Assembly (NCBI GenBank): GCA_963693285.1
Contig: OY848917.1
Location: forward strand, 25,168,745 to 25,232,744
Direction: 5' to 3'
Length of the DNA: 64,000 bases
Origin: Xestospongia muta
Taxonomy: Eukaryota; Porifera; Demospongiae; Haplosclerida; Petrosiidae
Each line of letters starts with the position of its first letter. Positions within the stretch are counted from its first letter, which is position 1. Below are positions 28,011 through 39,464 of the stretch, piece by piece. Below the pieces are notes generated by a model. The model had not been told where the DNA came from. It made no database searches and worked only from the letters and a program-made list of their open reading frames with translations. The position numbers and the translations under genes are program-made.

Positions 28011-29410
28011 ATGTCTCCTCTTATGAATTCATCTGAATTTTCAAGAGATGAGCTAATACACTATTTTGCTATGTGTGGACTTTCTACTAATTCAATTGAA
28101 AAAATACTGACAGGAAAATATGGTTACTCTATCACTATGAAACATATAAGAAGGATTAGAGCCAAATTAGGTGTCAGCCAAAAGTCAGAAGAATCGTCTA
28201 TTTTGAAAATATGTGATGCCATTCAGGTATAAACTGTTAAAGCCTTTATTTCTATTATAAAAAAGAATTACAATTTTCTGGTGGATTATTGGGATATAGA
28301 TGTATGTGGAACCGATTGTGTATTACTCATCAGTTAAATGTCAGAAGATTATACTTTATATATGTCCATTGTAGCTATTACAGATTATATAATATTAAAG
28401 AGATACAGTCATGGTTTTGTTACCTTTAATGGATTCAGAAGGTTCCCAAGAAAGGAGTAGGCAGAGATTGAAAAGAAGGATATATCATAGTAAGGTAAGT
28501 AAATTATTTGCCATATTTTTAATATAATTTATAAAAACTTTAGGGTCCAAATTTCATTTGGCACTGTGATAGCTATGATAAATTAAAGCCATTTGGTATC
28601 ACTATTCACAGCTGCATTGATGGGTATGTTGCTGATCAGCATGATTCCTTTATTTTTTAATTTTTTAACATAGGTACTTAAGAAGAATTATGTGGATGAA
28701 ATGTACAAGTAGTAACAATGATCCACACATTATTGTACAGTACTATTTAGATACTATAAGAGCAATTAATGGTATAAGTTATGAAATAAGTTATAATATA
28801 AATAAATAAAATATTTAGGTCTTCCTAGAGTAGTAAGAGCTGACAGACGGACAGAAAACTCAATAATTGCCTATGTTCAACCAACATTAAGAAGTATTCA
28901 TAATGATAGCTTGTCTGCTGAAATGAGTTTTAGATATGATCAATCTAGCTCTAATCAGGTAAATACTTTAAATGAAACTTAAAAACATTGTTAATTATGT
29001 AGAGAATTGAAGTTTGGTGGGCCTTCTTGAGATGCAGATTGACTAACTGGTGGATCCAATTTTTCCATGTAAGCTAAATCTTGCATACAGCAGAGCTATA
29101 ATTCATTATAATAAATTGCCAGGATTTGCAAATCAATGGCTGATTTGATGATTCTTTGGAATACACACTGTGAGTTCATAATGCTAAATACTTATTAGCA
29201 ATTGCTCAAACAAATTTTGTTCAATTTATAGTGAGACATCACGTTATTGCTTTGGACAAATAATTGAGAAGGAACTAAATATTTTTGTGAATGAGTGAAA
29301 TCATAACTATATATTAGAAAATGCAAATATTGTGAAACTATAGGTGAAATTCTAGAGATACTTTATTTTTTACCAGAACAATATGTTAAGTGTTATATGC
29401 TTCAAGTCAT
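28011..29410 (+). pseudogene. Integrase-like (DDE) transposase-type gene with introns, decayed
   Basis: Exons separated by 45-60 bp GT-AG introns encode a recognisable family order. An N-terminal helix-turn-helix-like region (ILTGKYGYSITMKHIRRIRA) comes first, then GYRCMWNRL, RDTVMVLLPLMDSEGSQERS, a run of basic residues, GPNFIWHCDSYDKLKPFG, IHSCIDGY, NNDPHIIVQYYLDTI, VRADRRTEN, NQRIEVWWAFLRCRLTNWWI and a C-terminal YFLPEQ. This matches the metazoan integrase-core proteins that read WHIDGYDKLKPFG and RADCGTEN. Acidic Asp, Asp and Glu positions remain. The C-terminal part has TGA in place of Leu (about 29142) and of Trp (about 29297) plus a frameshift, and the region 28337-28400 is disrupted. 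It is therefore a pseudogene, although the 5' half still reads well. Confidence 0.78.
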
Positions 29411-29456
29411 AATAAATTTAAACTTAAACTAGGAACTACAGACTATAAATGCATAC

Positions 29457-31204
29457 TGTTGTAATAGTAAATTGACATTTGTCACATCATTAATTAACTG
29501 TTATGTATTTATCACGTCTTTGATTAACTGTTTTTTGCTGTATATACTTGCACGTGTTTTTTTGAGAATCTTCTGGAACTTTTGGTTTTATGATTCTTTG
29601 TTCATAACAACAACAGGCTATGAGCCCAATAAACGCCTAACTGCTGTGAGAAGTCTGTCTGTACGAGAAGAGATCTTGGTACTTTACTAATTCATTACGA
29701 TTAACAGAAGGATGCCTAAAGCCGACAAGTGGTCGATAGATAAGCTGGATTCGTCAAACTGGACGAAGTGGAAATTCCAGATAAAGCACCTTCTGTTAGC
29801 AAAGGCTTGTGGGGACTCGTTGATGGAACGGAAGTTCTGGAGGAAACTCCAATGGTGCAACAGGAAGCGGATTTCAAGAAGAGATCTCAAAAGGCATTCT
29901 CTACAATAGTAATGTCGATAAGTTCATCACAACTCTATCTGATCACCTCCTGTGAAGAACCAGAAGATGCATGGACGGCTCTTCGAGATCATTTTGAGCA
30001 GGATACACTAGTGAACAATGCTGAAAAAACAGTACTTCAGGATGGAAATGAAAGAAGGCACTTCTGTTGAGGCACACATCAAGGACAGAAGGAGTTCACG
30101 GACAGGTTAGCGGCGATCAAAGCACCAATAGCTGAGGAGGATAAAGTTGTTACTCTCTTTGGAAGTCTACCTCCTAGCTACTCCACCCTTGTGACAGCCT
30201 TGGAAGCTAGGGATACCATCAGTCTGAGGCATGTTCAGCATTCACTGATTCGTGAGAAGCAGAAATTGTATGGGGATAGCAAACAGAATGGGAGTATGAA
30301 TGCAGGATGAGCACTAACAGGAAAACTGGAGTCTCAGTAAGGTGGGGGACATCAACATAAGAAGGTGTGCTACACGTGTGGAGAGACTGGACATTTTCGT
30401 AGGGATTGTCCAAAGAATCGTCATCAAAAATCTTTAAAGTATAAACACAAAACTAAGCCAGTTCATATAGAGTCTCATAATGGAGGATCTCACTCAGAAA
30501 ATGAATCTGATGAAGGACCGTTTGGAGCATCGTCTCAGTTGTACAACTTGGGGGGTTGGATAGTCGATTCTGGAGCTTCAAGTCACATGACACACAAAAG
30601 AGAGCTCTTAGTGGACTATGAGGAGTTCGACAAACCTCAAAAGGTGTGTCTGGGAGATGGTTGTACGGTGGAGGTCTTTGCAAAAGGGAATATCCACTTC
30701 CCAATGGTCTTCAAAATGAGTAAGCCTAAAAACGTTACCATGCATAATGTTTTATATGTGCCCAAGTTGGCCTGTAATTTGTTCTCAGTGAGAGCAGCTG
30801 CTGCTAAGGGAAACACTGTGAAATTTGGAAATACGAGTTGTTGGATTCATGACAGAAACAAGAAACTTCTAGGAATGGGATCACTTGTGGACAAGCTCTA
30901 TTACTTGGATTGTGAAACTATCACTCAGGAACATGTCGCCATGGCATCAGGATCTCGAGTTGGAAACAAAGCTGATCTTTGGGATCAACGATTAGGACAC
31001 TTAAATGAACATCAATCGAAAGTAATGGTTAGTCAGGAGTTGGCAAAAGGCATGGAGATACCTATGTCTATGGAGATATCATTTTGTGAGAAGTGTGTGG
31101 AAAGAAAGGTGTCTGGAAAAATTTTCAAGTCATTGGGAGAAATCCATTCAATGAGGAGACTACAGCGTGTGCATAGTGATGTGTGTGGCCCTCATAAAAT
31201 TTAG
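29457..31204 (+). mobile_element. Truncated Ty1/Copia retrotransposon
   Basis: A probable 5' LTR and leader (about 29457-29710, starting TGTTGTAATAG) is followed by Copia gag (LDSSNWTKWKFQIKHLLLAK, from 29712, with frame changes near 29800 and 30070). Next come a zinc knuckle CYTCGETGHFRRDC (30370-30411), the aspartic protease motif WIVDSGASSHM (about 30557), and the pre-integrase region with DLWDQRLGHLN and CEKC. The element stops at 31204, just after HSDVCGPH at the start of integrase. Reverse transcriptase, RNase H and the 3' LTR are missing. It is inserted between the integrase-like pseudogene and a CTACGG-family right end. Confidence 0.85.
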
Positions 31205-31249
31205 TACAAGCGAAAGAATAATTATAAAGGGTCGAAAATTAACTTTTCA

Positions 31250-31325
31250 AATACGCGAAGGTGCATGGAAGAAATAGAAATTGCAATGTCCGACTGTGGC
31301 TTTCGTAGGGCTTCTGTACATTACA
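31250..31325. mobile_element. Right-end remnant of a CTACGG-family element
   Basis: GGAAGAAATAGAAATTGC through GTGGCTTTCGTAG matches the right end of the 27452-27826 element (GGAAGAAATTGGAAATAAG through GAGGCTTCCGTAG). A second, outer end (GGCTTCTGTA) follows immediately. The flank beyond (31326-31500) matches the flank beyond the 35942-36327 element, so both sit at the equivalent place in two array units. Confidence 0.6.
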
Positions 31326-32043
31326 ATCACTTTTTACTAATTGATCGAAAACAATATTCATTCATTGATCAAATAATTTATTGTCACGAATAAGTCATTT
31401 CCATACTCTGCACATTCTATATTACCCCTCCTCTAAATCCAAAACAATTGTCTATGCCCTTGATAGTAATAAAAGTATACCGACATCAAGTCCTATTTGG
31501 AAATCCAACTATTAATATTGCTTAGCTGTCTATGTTATTTTGTTTGTTATCACTTGCATTTTTAGCAAATAAGATACATAACTTGTTTATACTCTTTATC
31601 TATGTCTGTTAGAAATTTCAGTCTTTTCATTTGTTGCTCTAAACACCAACAGGAAGTTAAAGTGTCATGGGAAAAAAGGAAACCTACAAAAATTTAGCGT
31701 ACTTTAATTTACACATTTGCTGCCTTTGGCTCATATCTAAAATATGCTAAAATTTACTAGCAATGCCATATTGTAATTTAAAATTAAAAACAAAAATTTC
31801 CAGAATTTGCAGGACAGACCTTAATTAAAGCGGTTAACATTGAAAAGTAATTTGAGACATTTTCAATATAATGTAGAAAAGACACAATTGATTACATTTT
31901 GAGTATGATAATATCTGACAATAATGTAAACTAAATTATGCCATTGCTACATCAATTACATCATTTTCTCAATTGCAATAAATATTCTGCGTATATTGAC
32001 AATGCAATTAATGTACATTATTTATCACCTTTATAATTAGTAG

Positions 32044-32099
32044 GAAAGAGGAACTTTCAACATCAAGGATATGTGAAAACATTAATTTGTGGTGAACAG
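32044..32099 (+). repeat. Conserved 56-nt block, copy 4 of 6
   Basis: Identical in sequence to copy 1 at 22243 over all 56 positions, although the flanks differ, and with the same TAG and CAG|GT borders. It lies in a downstream module (about 31840-32240) that has no gene remnant of its own. Confidence 0.6.
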
Positions 32100-32221
32100 G
32101 TATATATGTCACTTTTCATACCATATGTTTTAATATGTACTGTTGAACAGGTGTTTCATATGTCAAATAAAGGAATTGTTGACAAGTCTAGGTGTTAACT
32201 TTATATTATACTATAATGTAA

Positions 32222-32222
32222 A

Positions 32223-32263
<41 letters not shown>
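32222..32263. repeat. (TA)n microsatellite
   Basis: An uninterrupted run of about 21 TA dinucleotides between two array modules; no other content. Confidence 0.9.
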
Positions 32264-32265
<2 letters not shown>

Positions 32266-32720
32266 GTCTGCTTAAACTAAAAGTGCTCATCTATATCTGG
32301 TTATTAATATTCAACATTATCATTCTTACCAAGATTCAATAAAGAATAGTTATGCTTCACTGTCATTGATTATATCACATTGTATTTTAGTGAAGGTATG
32401 TAAATGTCTTTATTAAGTGGAACAAAATTAGCATTAAATGAATGATACTCCCAACTCACTACTAAACCTTCTCAACATGTTTGAAAAGCATGTGTCTTTC
32501 TTTAACATTAATACAAGTTTTAAAGTAATTCAAGACTTTTTTAATATAATGTAGAAAAGACACAATTTATTATGTTTGAGTACGTTAATATCTGACAATA
32601 ATGTAAGTTTAATTATGTCAATGCTGCATTGATTTAATGTTTTCCTTAATTACAAAATATATGCAGTATGTATTGACAATGTGATTTTAGTACATTATTT
32701 ATCACCTGCATAATTAGTAG

Positions 32721-32776
32721 AAAAAAGGAACTTTCAACATCAAAGATATGTAAAAACATTAATTTGTGGTGAACAG
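32721..32776 (+). repeat. Conserved 56-nt block, copy 5 of 6
   Basis: Lies about 620 bp downstream of FReD-like paralogue 2. It carries a silent GTG-to-GTA change found in no other copy. Confidence 0.6.
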
Positions 32777-33395
32777 GTATATATGTCACTTTTATAGCAT
32801 AAATTTAAAAATATATTGTTTTATAGATGTTTAAATATCAAATAAGGAAATGGTTGACTAATCTAAGTGCTAAAATGACTAAACTTGAAATTGCACTATA
32901 ATATAATAAAATTATATCAAGTGAGATTTTAACTAAAATTTTTAAAGATACCTGATCATTTTGAGTGACAATATAGGGATTGCAGATTATACTCATATTA
33001 GAAAAAACATATCAAGTATAGTAAAGTCAAAATGTCAAGTTTGTTTCTATCATAATACCACAAAGTATTAACTATAATACTGCACATACTAATAATGAAA
33101 TCACAATAAAATACATGTATATATAGTTGGTTTCCAATCTTGTATCAAGACTACAATAGATATACTTTACAAATGTAGTATTAACTTCAACATCCATGAT
33201 GACTGTAAATATATTGTACTGTATTACAAATGTCTTCATTAGATATTATATAATAAAGTATACTTATATACTTATTTCATTTCTTTCATTATCTTTTCAG
33301 ACAAAATTACTAAAGAATTAATTGAATATTTGTGCAAAAAAATATTCAAACAAATGATTTCATAATAGCAATTTACTCAAAAATGTACAATGTCC

Positions 33396-34403
33396 TTATT
33401 TGATGTATATGTCATAGAAATGAACAGGAACATCTTCATCAGTAGTGTCTTGATCACAACATACCCTCAATTCAAGATTATCAGTAGTAGGATTATCAAG
33501 TACTTTATGAAACCATGGAATACCAGGGACTTGACAACACTCAGTCTCATAACTACCGCAATCTTTGCCATCCCACAAAGGATCATCAGTATACATTTTA
33601 TGATAATGCCATGCATCCCATCCTGGATCAGGATTTCCAGACTCACAAAAGAAGTCATTGCCAATAACAGCCTTATGTATAACTTCTGTACTAAGATTAC
33701 AACAAGGACAAATAAAGGTTTTTAAATTTTCCCAGTATGTATTTTCTTGAGTTTGGGCCATAAATGTCCAGATGTGTTTGCGAGGACTTGAGCCATAGGT
33801 TAGACTAACACCATCAACATAAGCACTATCAAGATCTATTTTTTTACGCCCAGTCACAGCAGCTGGAGATGCTATTTGAAAGCCAATCACACGACCACAG
33901 ACCTCAGAATATTGTACGTTAAAGGATGAAATGTCAACTGAAGGCCTACATCCACCACCACCTGCAGGTCGTCCACATGCACGAACTCCATTTTGTTCAT
34001 ACGAATGAAAATCGGGAGGACAAACAGTAGCTGGATCAGACATGTTGAGATAGGCTACCCTTGTCCATCCTTTGGAACCACATATCTCTTCCATGTAACA
34101 ATAGACAGACGTGGCTGTGCCCCCTTGTGGAACGATTTTATAGTAGCCAGATGGACTCCCTGGTGGAATGTCTTTGCATGAAGATGGTATATTTGATAAG
34201 GAACCACCAGTATGACTTGGTACTTGTAGAGACTTTAATACTTCATTGAGTTGACATTGAATTGTTTCAAAAGAGTCACAGTCCATGCCACAGTCTTCAA
34301 GCTTTTTCACTGCATTCTGCAAATTGCATAGGGTATCTTCAGCATTCTCAACTTGAGCAAAGCTGGGTGTGAGACAAAAAGCAACCACCATCAAGAAGAA
34401 CAT
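33396..34403 (-). CDS. Secreted fibrinogen-related-like protein, paralogue 2
   Basis: A 335-residue intronless gene with the same signal peptide and Cys framework as paralogue 1 and only about a dozen substitutions. Half of the differences fall in one spot around residues 226-231, where paralogue 1 has WRKKTNF and this protein has WENLKTF, just before the conserved ICPCCNLSTE. The promoter and 3' flank are also duplicated; the TATA-like element is at 34505-34514. A secreted recognition or matrix role is inferred from architecture only. Confidence 0.82.
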   Translation of the reverse strand: MFFLMVVAFCLTPSFAQVENAEDTLCNLQNAVKKLEDCGMDCDSFETIQCQLNEVLKSLQVPSHTGGSLSNIPSSCKDIPPGSPSGYYKIVPQGGTATSVYCYMEEICGSKGWTRVAYLNMSDPATVCPPDFHSYEQNGVRACGRPAGGGGCRPSVDISSFNVQYSEVCGRVIGFQIASPAAVTGRKKIDLDSAYVDGVSLTYGSSPRKHIWTFMAQTQENTYWENLKTFICPCCNLSTEVIHKAVIGNDFFCESGNPDPGWDAWHYHKMYTDDPLWDGKDCGSYETECCQVPGIPWFHKVLDNPTTDNLELRVCCDQDTTDEDVPVHFYDIYIK

Positions 34404-35941
34404 TTTTTATTGTAATGATATATGTTTTTTAGAACTTCGTTGTTGTGCAAGTTTAAATAGTCATTGTCAACATTTCCTTATTTTTATGTCTATTGAACAT
34501 TAGCTGTATATAAATGAAGTGTGATAAAGTGCACCTGTATATTAAAATTTGATTGATGTTTGCAAATTTTATACCTTGAACTTGTCCTAATTGACACTAG
34601 TAAATATTGTACATGTATAACTTTGTTAGGTTGATAATACCCAAGAATGATTATTAAAGATAGAATAATTATTTATCAATATATTTACTGATTACAAAAC
34701 TACTTGTAAAAACTATCTGATTGTAAGAAATGCCTAGTTGTTTTTTTGATAATAAGCAATATATATATACATTGAAACTATGAGCTTGTCCATATAAATG
34801 TAGAAAGTGAATGTACTTATAAAGGCTTTATCAGTCAATAGTCACACAGTTCAATAAGTTGTAATTGTCCGAATCACTAAGAACTAGTACATTGTTATAT
34901 ATTTTTATCTATATACTTTAGTTTAGACACTAGATTATACTTCAGTTATCTAAATCTATGTAGAGTATAACAAGACAAATAGCCTCATAAGAAGTTTAAA
35001 GTAATAAACTATTCAGTTAGATAGAAAAGGTCAGAATTTTGCTTAAGAAATGTGCTCTCTATATAAAAGAATAATAGCTTTTTAATATAAATAGTGTTCA
35101 AGTAGTTTTGTGTGGCTACTATGTAGGGATGTCATACTGCCATTCCTACATTGGACAAAACAAATCTGACGTCCTTGACAAACATTATGTTGATCACGAA
35201 CAAGTCAATTCCATTTATAACAGGCCTCATGAGAGAAACAAACTCTACAGTAATAACCTCTGTTTATTTTCGTGACCTCCATTTTCTTCCTGTATATAAT
35301 TACAACTCAATAATGGGAGAGGCTTCCAAGTTCAATATAAATCATTACTTGCATTGTTAAGGTGCTTGAAGTAAGATTTCTAAAAGCGGACCCCTCATGT
35401 GCAAATATACTTCTTTATGTAAAAAATTACATTTAAGACTTCTTTTTTGTAATTATCATGGTGTATTGTATTACCATTTAATATTCATTATTTGTGTAGA
35501 GTGTATCATAGAATGTGTAATCTTAAATTGTCTACTCCCACAATATCTAAACCCACAATGTCTAACTAATTTCATAATGTCTAGCCTCTGGAGATTAGAT
35601 CTAACAAGTCATTACATTGATAAGTCAGAAGTCACAATAAATGAATACATGCTAAAAGAATGTGTCTAGAAGAAGAGCTAAATAATGGTTCAAAACATTG
35701 GATCATGATTATGTCAATGCTTTTATACATGTTATTGTCTTCTATGATTGACTTCAATTTTAACATTACATAGCAATTGTCATAGCTAGGCTCTTGTATT
35801 AATTAAATTATGCTGTTGGACATTTATTTTGTCAACAAATCAAGAATAAATGCCTGTCTAATTGGTTTTGGTTAAAATCACTCTATGCTAATCATAATAC
35901 AATTGGAACATGGCATAGAAAATGGAAGACTATAAAACATT

Positions 35942-36327
35942 ACTACGGAAGCCGGACGGATATTTTAATTCCTATTTCCTATTTTTTCTGCGCATCTTCA
36001 CGTTTTTAAAAAATTCCAATTAATGACCTTGATAACTTCCAATTTCTTATTCCTTATTCCTTATTCCTTTCTTTGCGCGTGTGCCAATATCTAGGGTCTC
36101 CTTGTTACTTAATAGAACGCGGAGCGTGAGTACATGTACAATGAGCTTTCTCTTAAAATCGAGCGTCAGTGATATGTTTACAGTTGTCTTCACTTGGGAT
36201 CTTGATTTTGGTTGTATATTTTATGACTGTTATTTACGGAAGCAGAGGACAAAGAATACACTCAGTATAATCTTGTTTGATTAAAAAAGAAAATAAGAAT
36301 TGGAATGTCCATCCTCAGCTTCCGTAC
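35942..36327. mobile_element. CTACGG-family TIR element, second copy
   Basis: Ends TACGGAAGCCGGACGGAT and its imperfect complement (ATCCTCAGCTTCCGTA) bound a non-coding body sharing long blocks with 27452-27826 (for example GAACGCGGAGCG and CTTGATTTTGGTTGTATA). A target duplication is not clear. Confidence 0.75.
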
Positions 36328-36568
36328 ATTTCTATCACTTTTAACTAATTCATTGAAAACAATATTTGTTCATTAATCAAATACTTTATAGTCACGAATA
36401 AGTCATTTCCCTGCTTTGCATGTTCTTTATTACTCCTCTTCTCAATCCAAAACAATTGTCTATGCATTTGATAGTAATAAAAGTATAACTCAACACTTTG
36501 AACATCAGTTTTTAGTCTTTTCATTTGTTGCTCCAAGCATAGGTGCAAACGTTTCGGGTGGTTCTTGT

Positions 36569-36727
36569 TGTAACTTGACTATGATGACATCACAACAAAT
36601 GCACAAGTGATGTCATGACATATTAATGACATCACCTAAACCCTAAACCAAACCTAACATTATTAACTCTATGACACTTAGTGATGTCATCATAGGACAA
36701 GTTGTTACATCATCAGTCAAGTTACAC
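36569..36727. repeat. Small foldback element rich in TGATGACATCAC palindromes
   Basis: The left arm (36569-36593) and right arm (36681-36709) are inverted repeats differing by a 4-nt gap. Between them stand further GTGATGTCAT and ATGACATCAC copies in both orientations. The motif is close to the cAMP-response-type TGACGTCA but lacks the central CG. It is probably a MITE; no coding capacity is seen. Confidence 0.5.
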
Positions 36728-37600
36728 CAAAAAGCACCCACTTTTTCAAACTGAGTTTTGGGACACAAATCACCCCTTAAAATTGTGAGAACCACACCCA
36801 CTATAATATAATAATAGATAACTTCACAATAAGTTTAAGCAGACTTCTGAAGCAGCAGATGCCACATCATGTAGAAATATCATGTATATGGTGTTAACAT
36901 TTTAATATTATTAACAGTTCATTAACAGTTCATTGACATTTTGGTCCTGTGAACCACAATAAGCTAGCTGTCAATTTTTGTCAGATCTAGCTTTAAGGAC
37001 AAATCAATAGAGCAGAAGTAACCCTTTGGAGCTGTTAGATTGGGGACTGTCCCCTAACAATAAGGAGAGTTGGGACCTATGTCAGCTCCAAACACCAATA
37101 GGAAGTTAAATGTCATGGGAAAAAGAAATTCTACAAAAATTTAGCATACTTTAATTTACACATTTACTATTTGGATGAAAAAATAATTACAATGCCTGTT
37201 CATGTGCATTGTACATGTTAATAACTACACCATTTAATAATTGGTAGACATGCCTTTATTATAATTTTTGTTATGTGTGCCTATGATTTATATGTAAAAT
37301 AAGCTAAAAATTTACTAGCAATACCATATTGCAACTTAAAAATTTAAACCAAAAATCTCCGAAATTTGGAAGACAGTAATAATTAAGCATTTAACTCAAA
37401 CATGTAGTTTGAGACATTTCCAATATAATGTAGAAAAGTCACAATTGATTACATTTTGAGTATGATAATATTTGACAATAGTGTAAGTTAAATTACGTCA
37501 ATACTACATTAATTTAATCCTTTTCTAAAGCACGAAATATATGCTGTATGTATTGACAATGTAATTAAAGTACATTATTTATCACCTTTATAATTAGTAG

Positions 37601-37656
37601 GAAAGAGGAATTTTCAACATCAAGGATATGTGAAAACATTAATTTATGGTGAACAG
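37601..37656 (+). repeat. Conserved 56-nt block, copy 6 of 6
   Basis: Lies about 620 bp downstream of FReD-like paralogue 3. It has AAT for AAC (silent) and TAT for TGT (Cys to Tyr) in the open frame. Borders are preserved. Confidence 0.6.
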
Positions 37657-38275
37657 GTGCATATGTCACTTTTATGGTATAGATTTAAATATGTACTGTT
37701 TATAGGTGTCTTAGATGTCAAATAAGGAAACAGTTGACAAATCTAAGTGCTAAAATGACTAAACTTGAAATTGCACTATTATATAATAAGATTGTATGAA
37801 GTGAGATTTTAAGTAAAATTGCTTTAAAATATTTGATTACTTCGAATGGCAATAAGACTTGCATATTATATCATTTTAGGCAAAACATATTGAGTATAGC
37901 AAAGTGAAAGGTCAATATTTTATTAGCAATTACTACAAAGTATTAATTATAATGCTGCACATACTATAAAGAAATCACAATGAATCACAATGAAATATAT
38001 GTACATGTAGTTGGTTTCCAACTTTGTTAGAAGACTACAATAGATCTATATTACAACCATAGTATTTACTCCAACATACAAGAGGACTGTAAATATACTG
38101 AATTACAAATATCTTCATTAGACATTATATAATAAAGTATACTTATATACTTATTTCATTTTTTCCATTATTTTTTCAGACAACATTACTATAGAATTAA
38201 TTCAATTATTTTTGCAAAAAAATTATTCAAAGAAATGTTTCATAATAGCAGTTTACTCAAAAATGTACAATGTCC

Positions 38276-39298
38276 TTATTTGATGTATATTTCATAAAAA
38301 TGAACAGGAACATCTTCATCAGTAGTGTCTTGATCACAACATACCCTCAATTCAAGATTATCAGTGGTAGAATTATCAAGCACTTTATGAAACCATGGAA
38401 TACCAGGGACTTGACAACACTCAGTCTCGTAGCTACCGCAATCTTTGCCATCCCACAAAGGATCATCAGTATACATTTTACTATACTCCCATGCATTCCA
38501 TCCTGGATCAGGATTTCCAGACTCACAAAAGTAGTCATTGCCAATAGCAGCCTGTGTAACTTCTGTACTAAGATTACAACAAGGACAAAGAAAGGCTTTG
38601 TTACTTAACGAGATCGTATTTTCCTGGGTTTGGGCCATAAATGTCCAGATGTGTTTGCGAGGCTTTGAGCCATAGGTTAGACTAATACCATCAACATAAA
38701 CGCTATCAATACTTACTGATCTAAGCCCAGTCACACCAGATGGAGATGCCAATTGGAAGCCAATCAAATGACCACAAACCTCAGAATATTGTTGTTGAAA
38801 GGTTGAAAACTCAACTGAAGCCCTACATCCATAGCCACCTTTAGATCTTCCACATGCACGAACTCCATTTTGTTCATACAAATGATAATTACCAGGACAA
38901 ATAGCAGCTGGATCAGACATGTTGAGATAGGCTACCCTGGTCCATCCTTTGGAACCACATATCTCTTCCATGTAACAATAAACAGACCTGACTACACCCC
39001 CTTGTGGAGCAATTATATAGTAGCCAGATGGACTCCCTGAAGGAATTTCTTGGCATGAAGATGGTAAATTTGTTAAGGAACCACCAGTACCACCAGTACC
39101 ACCAGTACCACTAGTACCACTTGGTACTTGTAGAGACTTTAGTATTTCATTGAGTTGACATGCAAAAGAGTCACAGTCCATTCCACAGTTTTCAAGCTTC
39201 TTTGCTGCATTCTGCAAGTTGCAAATGGCATCTTCAGCATTCTCAACTTGAGCAATGCTGGATGTGAGACAAAAAGCAACCACCATCAAGAAGAACAT
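38276..39298 (-). CDS. Secreted fibrinogen-related-like protein, paralogue 3
   Basis: A 340-residue intronless gene, more diverged than paralogues 1 and 2 but with the same signal peptide, Cys pattern, KHIWTFMAQTQENT core and C-terminal VCCDQDTTDEDVPVHF. Two differences stand out. A Gly-Thr-Gly repeat expansion sits in the linker before the fibrinogen-like part (encoded at about 39085-39120). The variable spot around residue 231 reads ISLSNKAF. The TATA-like element is at 39400-39409. Upstream similarity to the other units ends abruptly near 39464 at an A-rich tract. Confidence 0.82.
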   Translation of the reverse strand: MFFLMVVAFCLTSSIAQVENAEDAICNLQNAAKKLENCGMDCDSFACQLNEILKSLQVPSGTSGTGGTGGTGGSLTNLPSSCQEIPSGSPSGYYIIAPQGGVVRSVYCYMEEICGSKGWTRVAYLNMSDPAAICPGNYHLYEQNGVRACGRSKGGYGCRASVEFSTFQQQYSEVCGHLIGFQLASPSGVTGLRSVSIDSVYVDGISLTYGSKPRKHIWTFMAQTQENTISLSNKAFLCPCCNLSTEVTQAAIGNDYFCESGNPDPGWNAWEYSKMYTDDPLWDGKDCGSYETECCQVPGIPWFHKVLDNSTTDNLELRVCCDQDTTDEDVPVHFYEIYIK

Positions 39299-39464
39299 TT
39301 TTTATTCTAATGATATACGTTTCTTAGAACTTTGTTGTTGTGCAAGTTTAAATAGTCATTGTCAACATTTCCTTATTTCTATGTCTATTGAATATCAGCT
39401 GTATATAAATGAAGTGTGATAAAGTGCACCTGTATATTAAAATTTGATTGATGTTTGCAAATTA

